DNA from: DAIPJH01 sp036770365
GTDB lineage: Bacteria; Pseudomonadota; Alphaproteobacteria; Rickettsiales; UBA998
Assembly (NCBI GenBank): GCA_036770365.1
Contig: DAIPJH010000010.1
Coordinates: 1-64,000, forward strand
Direction: 5' to 3'
Length of the DNA stretch: 64,000 bases
The notes beneath the pieces were generated by a model. It ran no database searches. It had not been told where the DNA came from and saw nothing but the letters and a program-made list of their open reading frames with translations. The translations under genes and the position numbers were made by a program. Of this stretch, positions 1-8,197 are shown in pieces (position 1 is the stretch's first letter; each line of letters begins with the position of its first letter).

Positions 1-332
1 CATACAACACATCATCACCCGCACCGCCGTCCAGCGTGTCATTGCCAGCACCGCCTTGCAATATATCCGCAAAACCACCACCAAGTAGCGTGTCGTTGCC
101 CGCGCCACCAAGCAACGCAACACCGTTTGCTTTATATAGGTCGAGATATGATGGCTAATACTGCCAATATCACTCGCCGCTATCGTATCCGCACCCACCG
201 TACCATAGAGGATAGGTTTGTTATCAGATGTGAGAAATTTGGTAATGCCCGTGTTGAAATTGATCAAGTATCTGACCACCATCTGCTTCAGAAACGCAAT
301 ATTTAGTATTGTCGGCTGTAACTGCGGCTGAT
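1..332 (-). pseudogene. RTX-repeat (haemolysin-type Ca-binding) protein, frameshifted and cut by the window edge
   Basis: The minus strand of roughly 1-133 reads as tandem nonapeptide RTX repeats (GGAGNDTLLGGG, then GGAGNDTLDGGAGDDVLY), the calcium-binding beta-roll signature of type I-secreted proteins. Upstream, about 134-275 continues in a different frame with a passage ending GTVGADTIAASDIG, which is also RTX-like. Further upstream, about 270-330 gives plausible protein (VTADNTKYC) in a third frame. No single open frame covers the region and a TAG interrupts the repeat frame, so at least two indels are needed to join it. The rest of the gene lies left of position 1. It is probably a decaying secreted protein, but sequencing error in a repeat-rich gene cannot be excluded. 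Confidence 0.6.
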
Positions 333-361
333 CAGATCTTCATACACAAATAAAAAACAAC

Positions 362-1567
362 CTATTCTTGCGCAGCAGCAAGATTAGTAAGCATGGCAAT
401 AGTGCGATATACATAAGATTTAGCGTCACATTCTTCTGCCAAGAAACGTGCGGACATCGGCACAAACCGCACTCCTGAAGCATTAAGGCTGATATAACTA
501 TCGCGTGATTCATTAACACGCCAAATACCGCCAATCGCTTGCCCGCCAAGGCTGTAAATGAACGGTTCGGCAGGCTGTCCACCACAGCTATCCACCGTAG
601 GGATACCCTCTTGAATGATGACCTCAGTGTTCACTGCACCTTCCTTGATCACATCCATCTTATTACGTACCTTTTTATTCATCTCCAACACGTCGTCACC
701 ACTACGCGCCGTCATAATACCCATGCCATATGTACCACTATCTGCCTTAATAAAGACATAAGGCGTCTCAGTGATGCCATGTGCTTGATATTTTTCACCA
801 ATACTGCGCAATAATTTTTCTACATTCAACGCAACACACTCAAGCCCTGTACGCTCCTTAAAATTAACCCGCCCGCATTGCTGATGCTGACAACTGATTA
901 TCCAACTATCCAACCCAAACTGCGCGCCAAACCGTTCCGCCACCTGTTGATATAACTCAAAATGTTGGCTTTTACGACGCTGATACCAACCAAGTTTTGG
1001 ATGAGGAATAATAGGCTGCATAAGATCATGCAACAACTCTGGAAAACCTGAAGTAAGATCATTATTTAATACGACGAGATCAGCATCAAACCCATCACAC
1101 GTCACCACACGCTCACCCTGACGTTGCAGGGGATAAGATATCAACGACACGCCATCCAACCCTTCTAACATCACAGGTTCATGCACTCCCTCTTCCAACC
1201 GTCCACACACTACCTCATAACCAGCCACTTCAAAAAGCTTGAAAATATGTACAAGATTGGCGATATAACCCGCATTGCGGGTATGATTTTCAGGAATAAT
1301 CACGACCTTTCTCACATCAGGATAATGTTTCGAAAAATAAGATTGTAACGCATCTTTTGCATCCTCTAACGAGGATTGAGTGAGATTATTAAACCCAGCA
1401 GGAAAAATATTGGTATCAACGGGTGCGATCTTAAACCCACTGTGACGTAAATCCACTGAAGAATAAAGCAACGCGGGATTCTGTGCAAACGCAACCTCAA
1501 ACCACTGTTCTATCTCAGTACGCTTAGGAAACAATATATGCGTAAGCCTATCCAAAACATCAGCCAT
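362..1567 (-). CDS. gshA: Glutamate-cysteine ligase, proteobacterial type III (GshA)
   Basis: Predicted to ligate L-glutamate and L-cysteine using ATP, the first step of cytosolic glutathione synthesis. The 401-residue product matches the compact GshA family (PF08886-type) in length and in its N-terminal block (residues about 50-100, with PVDTNIFPAGFNNL and IIPENHTRN), and carries a C-terminal ATP-grasp-like stretch (KADSGTYGMGIMTA). The ATG at 1567 follows an AAAGGGAAAG Shine-Dalgarno and overlaps the end of rsmE by 8 bases, so the two are translationally coupled in an rsmE-gshA operon. No gshB is visible in the window. The family assignment rests on recalled motifs and is strong. Confidence 0.87.
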   Translation of the reverse strand: MADVLDRLTHILFPKRTEIEQWFEVAFAQNPALLYSSVDLRHSGFKIAPVDTNIFPAGFNNLTQSSLEDAKDALQSYFSKHYPDVRKVVIIPENHTRNAGYIANLVHIFKLFEVAGYEVVCGRLEEGVHEPVMLEGLDGVSLISYPLQRQGERVVTCDGFDADLVVLNNDLTSGFPELLHDLMQPIIPHPKLGWYQRRKSQHFELYQQVAERFGAQFGLDSWIISCQHQQCGRVNFKERTGLECVALNVEKLLRSIGEKYQAHGITETPYVFIKADSGTYGMGIMTARSGDDVLEMNKKVRNKMDVIKEGAVNTEVIIQEGIPTVDSCGGQPAEPFIYSLGGQAIGGIWRVNESRDSYISLNASGVRFVPMSARFLAEECDAKSYVYRTIAMLTNLAAAQE

Positions 1568-2354
1568 AAACTTTCCCTTTCATGTCCTGCGCGCTACGAA
1601 AGCGAGGGTGATAATGCCAATCTCCTAGCCATAACTGCAAACACGCGAGTCCTGCGATCGCCGCTGTATCTGCTCGAAGTACGCGAGGCCCCATCGAAAT
1701 AGGGCGCACAAATGAAAGACTTCTAAGTAAGGCATGTTCTTTAGGCGAGAATCCACCTTCAGGTCCGATCAAAAGCGCATATCGCGCATGCTTTCCTTCC
1801 TCCTGCCCTAAGACAGAACGAACATCCAACCCAACGCCTGATTCATCCCCATAAAACAAAATACGATTTTCGTCCCAATCACCCAGCACGGACTCCAACG
1901 CTTTTAAGCCATCCAAAACGGGAACATCCTGCCGCTCGGTCTGTTCTGCTGCTTCAACACAATGCGCCATCAAACGTTCTTCATTGATGCGGCTCACCAT
2001 CGTATAATCTGACCGCACTGGCACAAGCCTCGCCACCCCCATTTCCGTTGCCTTTTCAATCATATAGTCAATACGCCCTTGCTTAATAGGAGCAAACAGC
2101 AACCATATATCAGGGACATCACGATAAGGGCGCAGCACCTGTTGAACGCACAGCCACATCTCTTTTTTTGCGATAGATTCAATCACCGCTGACCAATCTC
2201 CATCACTCCCATTAAAGCATGCGATCACATCCCCTTCTTTTTGACGCATCACATGCGCTACATAATGCGCTTGCTCTTTATCCAAACGCACACGCTCACC
2301 CTCCGCAAGAGGTGAGTGGACATAAAGCCGTATTTTAGGGTATGCACGTTCCAT
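1560..2354 (-). CDS. rsmE: 16S rRNA (uracil-1498-N3)-methyltransferase RsmE
   Basis: RsmE uses S-adenosylmethionine to methylate U1498 of 16S rRNA in assembled 30S subunits. The start at 2354 gives MERAYPKIRLYV, the usual N-terminus; the open frame extends further upstream but that extension runs into the divergent ubiA. An N-terminal PUA-like part is followed by a SPOUT (knotted) methyltransferase domain with KATEMGVARLVPV in the middle and LLIGPEGGFSPKE and LRADTAA near the C-terminus, the SAM-binding knot signatures. About 264 residues, slightly long for the family. It overlaps gshA downstream, and is divergent from ubiA with only 32 bases between the start codons, so both promoters must lie in or near the opposite gene. 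Confidence 0.9.
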   Translation of the reverse strand: MERAYPKIRLYVHSPLAEGERVRLDKEQAHYVAHVMRQKEGDVIACFNGSDGDWSAVIESIAKKEMWLCVQQVLRPYRDVPDIWLLFAPIKQGRIDYMIEKATEMGVARLVPVRSDYTMVSRINEERLMAHCVEAAEQTERQDVPVLDGLKALESVLGDWDENRILFYGDESGVGLDVRSVLGQEEGKHARYALLIGPEGGFSPKEHALLRSLSFVRPISMGPRVLRADTAAIAGLACLQLWLGDWHYHPRFRSAQDMKGKVYG

Positions 2355-2386
2355 AGCGTGACAATCTAACAGCTTGCGAAGATGCA

Positions 2387-3265
2387 ATGAAGCAAAAACT
2401 AATATTATATGCACGTTTGATACGACTACACCGCCCTGCTGGTATCTGGTTGCTACTATGGCCATGCTGGTGGTCACTTTGTGCCGCCAGCATGGCCACT
2501 AACCACAATCTACCGCATCTAAAATATTTTGTTCTGTTTGCCTTAGGTGCGATTCTTATGCGCAGCGCAGGCTGCATCGTTAATGATATTGCAGACAGAA
2601 AATTAGATAGACAAGTTGAACGCACCAAAACACGCCCACTCGCAAATAACGACATCACACCCAAAGAAGCCCTTTTCTTATTAGTTCTATTGCTTGGATT
2701 AAGCCTGCTGATCGCCATAACACTCGGCAAAGATATTGTTTGGCTTAGTATCTTATGGCTGCCTTTAGTGATCCTCTACCCTTTCATGAAACGCATCACA
2801 TGGTGGCCACAGGCATTTTTAGGACTTACTTTCAATGCTGGAGCAATATTTGGATGGATTGCTATCACCCATCACATTACGCTTGCGCCCATTTTTCTAT
2901 ACCTTGGAGGAATCTTTTGGACAATAGGATACGATACACTCTACGCCATTCAAGATATGGAAGATGATGCGCATATCGGCATCAAATCCACTGCCCGACT
3001 TTTTGGAAACCATGCATCACGAGAAATAAGCATATGCTATACACTCTTTATGCTGTGTCTAATAACTGTGGGAATCCTGCTCCACGCAGGTATAGGATTT
3101 TACCTTTTCACTACCATCACCGCCATGCATCTTGGTTGGCAAATTAAACGCATGCACACACTCCCACACGAACGGCATGGAGAACTCTTTTCAGCCAATA
3201 TTCACACAGGTACACTCGTTTTTTTAGCCTTTTGCGCAGATATACTCATAAAGACTGCATTTTAG
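2387..3265 (+). CDS. ubiA: 4-hydroxybenzoate polyprenyltransferase UbiA
   Basis: Attaches the polyprenyl tail to 4-hydroxybenzoate, an early membrane step of ubiquinone synthesis. The 292-residue protein has the UbiA superfamily architecture of about nine membrane helices and both Asp-rich prenyl-diphosphate/Mg motifs: NDIADRKLDRQVERTKTRPL (about residues 66-85) and YDTLYAIQDMEDDAHIG (about 185-201). The expected product supplies the same pathway as coq7 at 41.3 kb and the oxidase operon at 15-21 kb. The ATG at 2387 has no strong Shine-Dalgarno. The other UbiA-family gene in the window (ctaB) is clearly different in sequence. Confidence 0.9.
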   Translation: MKQKLILYARLIRLHRPAGIWLLLWPCWWSLCAASMATNHNLPHLKYFVLFALGAILMRSAGCIVNDIADRKLDRQVERTKTRPLANNDITPKEALFLLVLLLGLSLLIAITLGKDIVWLSILWLPLVILYPFMKRITWWPQAFLGLTFNAGAIFGWIAITHHITLAPIFLYLGGIFWTIGYDTLYAIQDMEDDAHIGIKSTARLFGNHASREISICYTLFMLCLITVGILLHAGIGFYLFTTITAMHLGWQIKRMHTLPHERHGELFSANIHTGTLVFLAFCADILIKTAF

Positions 3266-3295
3266 ATATTTTTTCTAAGTAATTTTAACGATTCC

Positions 3296-3321
3296 TTACC
3301 ATTTTACAGACATAATGGTAA
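3296..3321. repeat. 8-bp inverted repeat between ubiA and the EAL gene
   Basis: TTACCATT and AATGGTAA form perfect 8-base arms around a 10-base loop, 30 bases after the ubiA stop. No T-run follows on the plus strand, so this is either a weak terminator or a protein-binding palindrome upstream of the EAL gene. The sequence does not decide between them. Confidence 0.35.
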
Positions 3322-3407
3322 TTGGTCGCACGGCATTTGTCTCGCTTAAGAAGATAGAACCCTGTGAAGCAGATAAAAAATAAAAATAAAAACAAGAATT
3401 GGTTGCG

Positions 3408-4715
3408 ATGGTATATTCAGATCACGCTCAGAACAATCCACGGCATACAACAAGCGACATGATGTCTCTTGGGCTAGAAACCTATCCAAGTCAATTTCAT
3501 ACACAATTACAAACCATTCTAGCAGAATCCAACAAAGATAAAGATGAAGGCGCACTCATCTTAATTGCCATTACCAATCTCTCTATGATCATTTCTGGCT
3601 ATGGACATGAATCAACCGAGGCAATAATGCGCGATCTCCAAGACCATCTCGGCGCACTACTTGGAGACCAAGACACCATCATGCGCTTACAAAAAGATCA
3701 ATTAGGCATCATCCTCTTTGATGCAACCAAAGAGGAGGCCAAAGCACTTTCGGAACGTGTTCAACATACATTTCAAAATTTTGGCTATAATTCTGGCTAC
3801 GGTGCATTACATATCGTCTCCAATATTGCCTGTATCTTTATGAACAACCTGTGTGTATGTTCTGAAAACCTACTTAATTTTGGCTATGTTGCGCTTCATC
3901 ACAATACCAATCCTTATGGTATCACCTACCGTCATTTTGAAACCACCCCTCTGGAATCTGCTCAATCACGTCAGGATATGGGGCTTGCTAATTATTTACT
4001 ACGCGGCATAAAAGAAGATCGCCTCCGTATGGCATACCAGCCCGTCATTGACAGCCAAACAGGCATGATCGCACACTACGAAGCCCTGCTTCGCATCATC
4101 AGTGATGATGGCAAGATCAGCTCTGCTGGCGCACTCATTCCGATTGCGGAACGCATGGGGCTTATTCATGTCATTGATGATTTGGTCATGCGCAAAACCA
4201 TCGAAGAACTCAACCTCTCACCTGATGTTAAGCTTGCTTTTAACGTCTCAAACGTCACTACGGAAAATCCGAAATGGCTTGAGAACTTTCGTGATCTACT
4301 CTCAGGTCGCCCTGAGATCGCTGGGCGCATCATGGTCGAAATCACTGAGACTGCCATCCATCGTGATTTAGGACGTACCGCCTATTTCGTCGCCGCCATC
4401 CAATCCACGGGCGCACAAGTCGCACTTGATGATTTTGGCTCAGGCTATACCTCTTTTCGCCAACTCAAAGCCTTATCTGTAGATGTGGTCAAAATTGACG
4501 GTGCGTTCATCCGCGATCTTGCAGACAACGCCGATAATCGCTTCTTTGTACGCACACTCATGGATTTTACCAAAGGTTTTGGTCTTAAAGCCGTAGCAGA
4601 ATATGTTGAAACAGGTGAAACCGCCAAGATTTTAATGGAAATGGGTGTGGATTACATGCAGGGCTATTATTTCGGCAAACCAGAAAATCATCGTTCTTGG
4701 CACAAAGAATCATGA
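3408..4715 (+). CDS. EAL-domain cyclic-di-GMP phosphodiesterase with degenerate GGDEF
   Basis: Predicted to hydrolyse c-di-GMP to pGpG. The C-terminal half holds an apparently complete EAL domain: EALLR, an Asn in FNVSNV, the Glu in VEITETAI, LDDFGSGYTSF, the Lys in VVKIDG, and AEYVET before the closing GVDYMQGYYFGKP. The N-terminal half (about residues 40-160) looks like a GGDEF fold in which the signature is reduced to QKDQL, so cyclase activity is not expected; it may serve as a regulatory domain. No signal peptide, membrane segment or PAS domain is seen, so the protein is probably cytosolic. ATG at 3408 is preferred over an in-frame TTG at 3399; neither has a good Shine-Dalgarno. A role in motility or adhesion is inferred. 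Confidence 0.85.
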   Translation: MVYSDHAQNNPRHTTSDMMSLGLETYPSQFHTQLQTILAESNKDKDEGALILIAITNLSMIISGYGHESTEAIMRDLQDHLGALLGDQDTIMRLQKDQLGIILFDATKEEAKALSERVQHTFQNFGYNSGYGALHIVSNIACIFMNNLCVCSENLLNFGYVALHHNTNPYGITYRHFETTPLESAQSRQDMGLANYLLRGIKEDRLRMAYQPVIDSQTGMIAHYEALLRIISDDGKISSAGALIPIAERMGLIHVIDDLVMRKTIEELNLSPDVKLAFNVSNVTTENPKWLENFRDLLSGRPEIAGRIMVEITETAIHRDLGRTAYFVAAIQSTGAQVALDDFGSGYTSFRQLKALSVDVVKIDGAFIRDLADNADNRFFVRTLMDFTKGFGLKAVAEYVETGETAKILMEMGVDYMQGYYFGKPENHRSWHKES

Positions 4716-4753
4716 TTTTTTACTCCTGCCCCCATTGACTATCCACAGCATTT

Positions 4754-4825
4754 ACGGCATAAGCGTTTTCAATGCCGTTCTGCTAGCAGAAAAAGAATGC
4801 TTACGGTCAATTAACGTAAGCTTTT
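4754..4825 (+). terminator. Two tandem hairpins after the EAL gene, the second terminator-like
   Basis: First hairpin: ACGGCAT (4754-4760) with ATGCCGT (4772-4778). Second: GCTTACG (4799-4805) with CGTAAGC (4815-4821), followed by TTTTG. The second resembles a short rho-independent terminator separating the EAL gene from tRNA-Thr. The T-tract is short, so efficiency is uncertain. Confidence 0.5.
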
Positions 4826-4848
4826 GTGGCGTTTAAATGATAAGATAT

Positions 4849-4924
<76 letters not shown>

Positions 4925-5033
4925 TATTATTCCTCCCTCATGAAAAATGTATCCCAAAACAAAGAATCATGCTAATAAAGCAATAGTTTGTTGTTCTAAG
5001 AAGATAGCTTCACCGACATTTTAGGGTTTTCCG

Positions 5034-5687
5034 ATGTACGAGAAAAAGAACACTATCTTAGTGGTAGATGATGAGCCACAAATTCAAAAAATGCTGGGTA
5101 TTTTGCTCGATATAGAACATTTCAAAATTGTGGAAAGTTTGTCAGGAAAGCAAGCTATACGCATGTGCGCCTCTATCAAACCTGACCTAGTTTTGTTGGA
5201 TCTCGGGCTGCCTGATATGGACGGAAAAGAGGTGATTACTTCTATCCGTGAATGGTCACAAGTGCCTATTATTGTTCTGTCTGCTTGCGCGCTGGATGAA
5301 GAAATCACCTCAGCGTTGAATCTTGGTGCAAATGATTATGTCACTAAGCCATTCAATATTGATGTCTTGCTTGCACGTATCAACGCATCACTGCGAAGCT
5401 GCGCTATACGCGAAACTGGCGATGCAGAACTTCAAAACGGTACGCTCCGCATGGATTTGGTGCGCTTTTTTATGGTTAATCGCGGTAAAATGCTGACCCA
5501 CAAAGAAATTCTGAAGTCTGTCTGGGGCGCGGCACATAGCGACGACACCACTTATTTGCGCGTCTATATCGGGCAGATTCGTGAAAAGATTGAAAGCGAT
5601 ACTGCAAGTCCGCTTTTTATCACCACCGAACCTGGTATTGGCTACCGCATGGAGACGTTTCCCCACGCGGTAGCAAAAGCTGCCTAA
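5034..5687 (+). CDS. OmpR/KdpE-type response regulator, orphan
   Basis: A two-domain transcription factor. The receiver (about residues 7-120) has the acidic pair in VVDDEP, the phospho-acceptor Asp56 in LVLLDLGLPDMDG, a Ser in VLSAC and Lys105 in DYVTKPF. The C-terminal winged helix (about 130-210) matches the Trans_reg_C fold (MLTHKEILKSVWG, YLRVYIGQIREKIE, TEPGIGYRM). The overall form is closest to KdpE. No histidine kinase or kdpFABC genes lie nearby, so its partner and targets are unknown. It converges on the DUF1328 gene with 5 bases between stop codons. Start ATG 5034 is the only reasonable one. Confidence 0.88.
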   Translation: MYEKKNTILVVDDEPQIQKMLGILLDIEHFKIVESLSGKQAIRMCASIKPDLVLLDLGLPDMDGKEVITSIREWSQVPIIVLSACALDEEITSALNLGANDYVTKPFNIDVLLARINASLRSCAIRETGDAELQNGTLRMDLVRFFMVNRGKMLTHKEILKSVWGAAHSDDTTYLRVYIGQIREKIESDTASPLFITTEPGIGYRMETFPHAVAKAA

Positions 5688-5692
5688 CACTC

Positions 5693-5875
5693 TTACAAAG
5701 GTGGATTCGCACTGCGTCCTGTAATGATGCTGTACACAAGGCTTGCGATAAACAAAACCACAAAAACCATTGCCAAAAACTTTGCGATGCCAGCAAAATC
5801 CGCTGCCAAGCCGCCAAATCCTAGGAACGCCGCGACCACGGCGAGGATAAAAAACGTGATGATGTAATTTAACAT
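5693..5875 (-). CDS. DUF1328 (UPF0391) small membrane protein
   Basis: A 60-residue peptide with two hydrophobic helices separated by a Gly/Ala turn (GFGGLAADFAGIAKFL), the hallmark of the UPF0391/DUF1328 family. Members of this family are often stress-associated, but their function is not established. ATG at 5875 is chosen because GGAG lies just upstream; the longer in-frame ATG at 5890 would bury that Shine-Dalgarno in the coding sequence. It sits downstream of a truncated LpxR-like gene on the same strand. Confidence 0.8.
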   Translation of the reverse strand: MLNYIITFFILAVVAAFLGFGGLAADFAGIAKFLAMVFVVLFIASLVYSIITGRSANPPL

Positions 5876-5953
5876 AAGATAACTCCTCATTATTGAATGA
5901 CTTCATAAGCATCTTGTGGCCACACAAAATGGACGCGCACAGGCGTGCTATCT

Positions 5954-6496
5954 TTAATAGTCATAAGTCAACACGACTCCAGGTTCATTTTTAATCTGAT
6001 TATCCCAGCCTTGTGGTTGCGTACTGTCTGTCACATGATGCACAAATTTTTGTATCTGTTCCGCATAAGAACTAGGGCCGACCATACCCAAGGTCAACAC
6101 AACATTATCCAGCGTCTTGCCCGTATCCGACACCATCCCCACCGAGCCATACAGCCAACCAGCATAAGGGTGCTGATCGACAACGACATTTCGACTCGTT
6201 AAATCCTCAGGCGCAAACATGCTTTGCCCAGCAGCTAAACTAATGCGCTTATGTCCATCACCCGCAAGCGGCAGCGCATTCGCTACGCTGCGTGTCCAGC
6301 TTGGCATATTCTCTTCTGAAGAAAGCCATGAAAAACGTATACCATTGGTATAATCGCGGTCAGCACCAGCAAAGGTATCATTTTCGACGACGACATTCAA
6401 AATACCTTTATCATCCTCATTACGCACAGTGTCATCGGCATATGCTGGCGCAGAGAGTGATACAAGGCAGGCTGTCGAAAGCAAGAAGCGGCGCAT
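5954..6496 (-). pseudogene. LpxR-like (DUF2219) outer-membrane lipid A deacylase, C-terminally truncated
   Basis: The start at 6496 has a GGAG Shine-Dalgarno and encodes a signal peptide (MRRFLLSTACLVSLSAPAYA) followed by NVVVENDTFAGADRDYTNGI, the N-terminal active-site region of LpxR-type 3'-O-deacylases. Known family members are about 300 or more residues and form a 12-stranded barrel; this frame stops after 180 residues at GVVLTYDY. Beyond the stop a different frame (about 5885-5953) reads IKDSTPVRVHFVWPQD then a stop, unlike LpxR. A deletion or disruption has probably removed the second half of the barrel, so the product is unlikely to be a working enzyme. Confidence 0.65.
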
Positions 6497-6572
6497 AATT
6501 ATCTCCAATATTTTTTCTACAAAGAAAAAACTGGGCAAAAGCCCAGTTCTTATTTTCTATATTATCAATTGA

Positions 6573-6728
6573 CTATTTCTTGCCTTTAGAGGGCGCAGAA
6601 GCAGCTGGGTTTTTGCTTTTATCGCGTGAATATTCAGGCTCTTTCAGCTTTTGTGCCGTTGTAGGGACAATGTTGAGTTTTGGAGGTGCTTTATCAGCTC
6701 TAAGCGGTGAATCTTGAAAATTAAACAT
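6573..6728 (-). CDS. Small basic hypothetical protein, 51 residues
   Basis: ATG at 6728 follows a good Shine-Dalgarno (ATAGGAGATAGTC). The 51-residue product begins MFNFQDSPLRADKAPPKLN and ends in a Lys/Pro/Ala-rich tail (NPAASAPSKGKK). It has no hydrophobic segment and no recognisable domain, and is likely disordered. It lies between the truncated LpxR-like gene and the tandem hairpins, and shares the strand of the CsbD-like gene upstream. The clean ribosome site and full-length frame support a real gene; no function is assigned. Confidence 0.55.
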   Translation of the reverse strand: MFNFQDSPLRADKAPPKLNIVPTTAQKLKEPEYSRDKSKNPAASAPSKGKK

Positions 6729-6776
6729 GACTATCTCCTATTGTAGTCATTCCACTTAAAAACGAGACGTTTTTAG

Positions 6777-6859
6777 AGTGAAGTATGACTATATCTATTT
6801 ATAATATATAGTCATACTTCACTTTATAATGAGCCATGATTGTCTCATTATAAAGTGAA
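6777..6859. repeat. Two overlapping long perfect inverted repeats
   Basis: Hairpin A has 18-base perfect arms (6777-6794 and 6806-6823, loop 11). Hairpin B has 16-base perfect arms (6818-6833 and 6844-6859, loop 10). The right arm of A overlaps the left arm of B by six bases, so the two cannot fully form together. They lie between the 51-residue gene and the CsbD-like gene, about 50 bases upstream of the former. Confidence 0.8.
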
Positions 6860-6880
6860 AATGCTATAAAATGAAAGGGA

Positions 6881-6924
6881 GATATATCACCCAGCAAGAG
6901 AGAAAAATCGCTAGGTGATATATC
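6881..6924 (-). terminator. 15-bp hairpin after the CsbD-like gene, probable terminator
   Basis: Arms 6881-6895 and 6910-6924 pair over 15 bases with one mismatch around a 14-base loop, 18 bases beyond the stop of the CsbD-like gene. On the minus strand the stem is followed by a pyrimidine-rich stretch (TCTCCCTTTCATTTT) rather than a pure U-run. Termination is the simplest role. Confidence 0.55.
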
Positions 6925-6942
6925 AATCAACATACTTGAAAA

Positions 6943-7083
6943 TTAAGCAGCTTTGCTTGCATCGCAGCATGCATCTTCAAGTGCTTTGATTTTTTTCTCA
7001 GCATCTTCTTTAGCAAGACCATAATGTTCTTTAAGTTTGCCAGCGATTTGTTCAGCTTTGCCTTTAACTTGTTCCGTATTCAT
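6943..7083 (-). CDS. CsbD-like stress peptide
   Basis: A 46-residue hydrophilic, Lys/Glu/Ala-rich helix-former starting MNTEQVKGKAEQIAGKLKE, which matches the CsbD family pattern of a repeated KGKAEQ(I/V)AGK(L/V)K element. Family members are general-stress proteins without known biochemical activity. This copy is shorter than the usual 60-70 residues and has an unusual CC pair (EDACCDAS) near its end. The start is ATG 7083; the Shine-Dalgarno is weak. It lies immediately downstream of rpoH on the same strand, so heat-shock readthrough is possible. Confidence 0.72.
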   Translation of the reverse strand: MNTEQVKGKAEQIAGKLKEHYGLAKEDAEKKIKALEDACCDASKAA

Positions 7084-7206
7084 AACATGGTCCAATCTTT
7101 GTTAGCACTGCCAGAGACAGCGTATGCAAGGAGTAGAAGAACACGGGTAAAGATGCGATATCGCTTCGCAGTAGTTATGTAAGGAAGTGGTAAGGACTCA
7201 AAAAGA

Positions 7207-8082
7207 CTAAGCCGCCATGTTCTCTTTCGTCACAGTCTCGGTGAGTTTTTCCATGGCGCGGACCTCAATCTGGCGGATACGTTCACGTGAGACGCCGAAC
7301 TGCTGACTTAAATCCTCTAATGTCGCGGCAGGTTCTTGCAGACGACGTGCGCGGATAACATCACGCTCACGTGGCGAAAGCAAACTCATAGCTTTTACAA
7401 GCATCCCATGTTTACGGCTCGTTTCTTGATATTCTACTACTGCATCTTCTTGATTAATTTCGCCTGATGGCATCAAATCGCCATAAGTTGAATTAGAATC
7501 ATCGCGTACAGGCGCATCTAAAAACTGATCAGACGCAATCATACGGCGATTCATATCCACCACATCCTGCTCAGAAACGCCTAGTTTTTGAGAAATCGCT
7601 TCAACATGCTCTGGACGCAGATCACCAGAATCCACCGCTTGCAACCCTTGTTTTAGACGACGCAAATTAAAAAAGAGTTTTTTCTGCGCTGCACTACTGC
7701 CAACCTTGACCAGCGACCATGAGCGCAAAATATATTCTTGAATCGCGGCACGAATCCACCAGATCGCATAGGTAGAAAGGCGAAAACCCTTATCAGGATC
7801 AAATTTTTTGACCGCCTGCATCAGCCCAATATTGCCCTCTGCCACCAAATCCGACATTGGCAAACCATAACCACGGAATTTCATTGCCATCTTAGCGACC
7901 AAACGCAAATGACTCGTGACCAAACGGTGTGCAGCATCATAATCACCATGCTCACTCCAACGTTTTGCCAACATGTATTCCTCCTCCGCTTCTAGCACAG
8001 GATAAATACGAATCTGCTTTAAGTAAGCCTTAAATCCACCGTCAACAAGGACGGGCAATGCGGGGGTCTTCGTCGTAGCCAT
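7207..8082 (-). CDS. rpoH: RNA polymerase heat-shock sigma factor RpoH (sigma-32)
   Basis: Directs RNA polymerase to heat-shock promoters. The 291-residue protein has region 2 (AHRLVTSHLRLVAKMAMKF, then LVAEGNIGLMQAVKKFDP and STYAIWWIRAAIQEYILRSW), the RpoH box between regions 2 and 3 (SSAAQKKLFFNLRR) and region 4 helix-turn-helix (RERDVIRAR, then LEDLSQQFGVSRERIRQIE). ATG 8082 is preferred over an in-frame ATG at 8094 because AAAGGA sits at proper distance from the former. rluD lies upstream on the same strand, a common alphaproteobacterial order. A candidate target promoter stands before dnaK 1.5 kb away. Confidence 0.95.
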   Translation of the reverse strand: MATTKTPALPVLVDGGFKAYLKQIRIYPVLEAEEEYMLAKRWSEHGDYDAAHRLVTSHLRLVAKMAMKFRGYGLPMSDLVAEGNIGLMQAVKKFDPDKGFRLSTYAIWWIRAAIQEYILRSWSLVKVGSSAAQKKLFFNLRRLKQGLQAVDSGDLRPEHVEAISQKLGVSEQDVVDMNRRMIASDQFLDAPVRDDSNSTYGDLMPSGEINQEDAVVEYQETSRKHGMLVKAMSLLSPRERDVIRARRLQEPAATLEDLSQQFGVSRERIRQIEVRAMEKLTETVTKENMAA

Positions 8083-8197
8083 TCTACAAGACATCCTTTC
8101 AAAGCTCGCTAACGCGAGAGTCAGTACATATAGAGAAAATCACGTGGTTTTTCAAGCAAAATTATATTACTTATTGCTCATATATAACAGGTTAGAA

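Noticed and set aside
2335..2730. 131-codon minus-strand frame over ubiA
   Set aside because: Antisense shadow of ubiA; the ubiA motifs are on the plus strand.
5388..5927. 179-codon minus-strand frame over the response regulator and DUF1328 gene
   Set aside because: Its N-terminal part is the DUF1328 region in another frame and the rest is antisense to the regulator.
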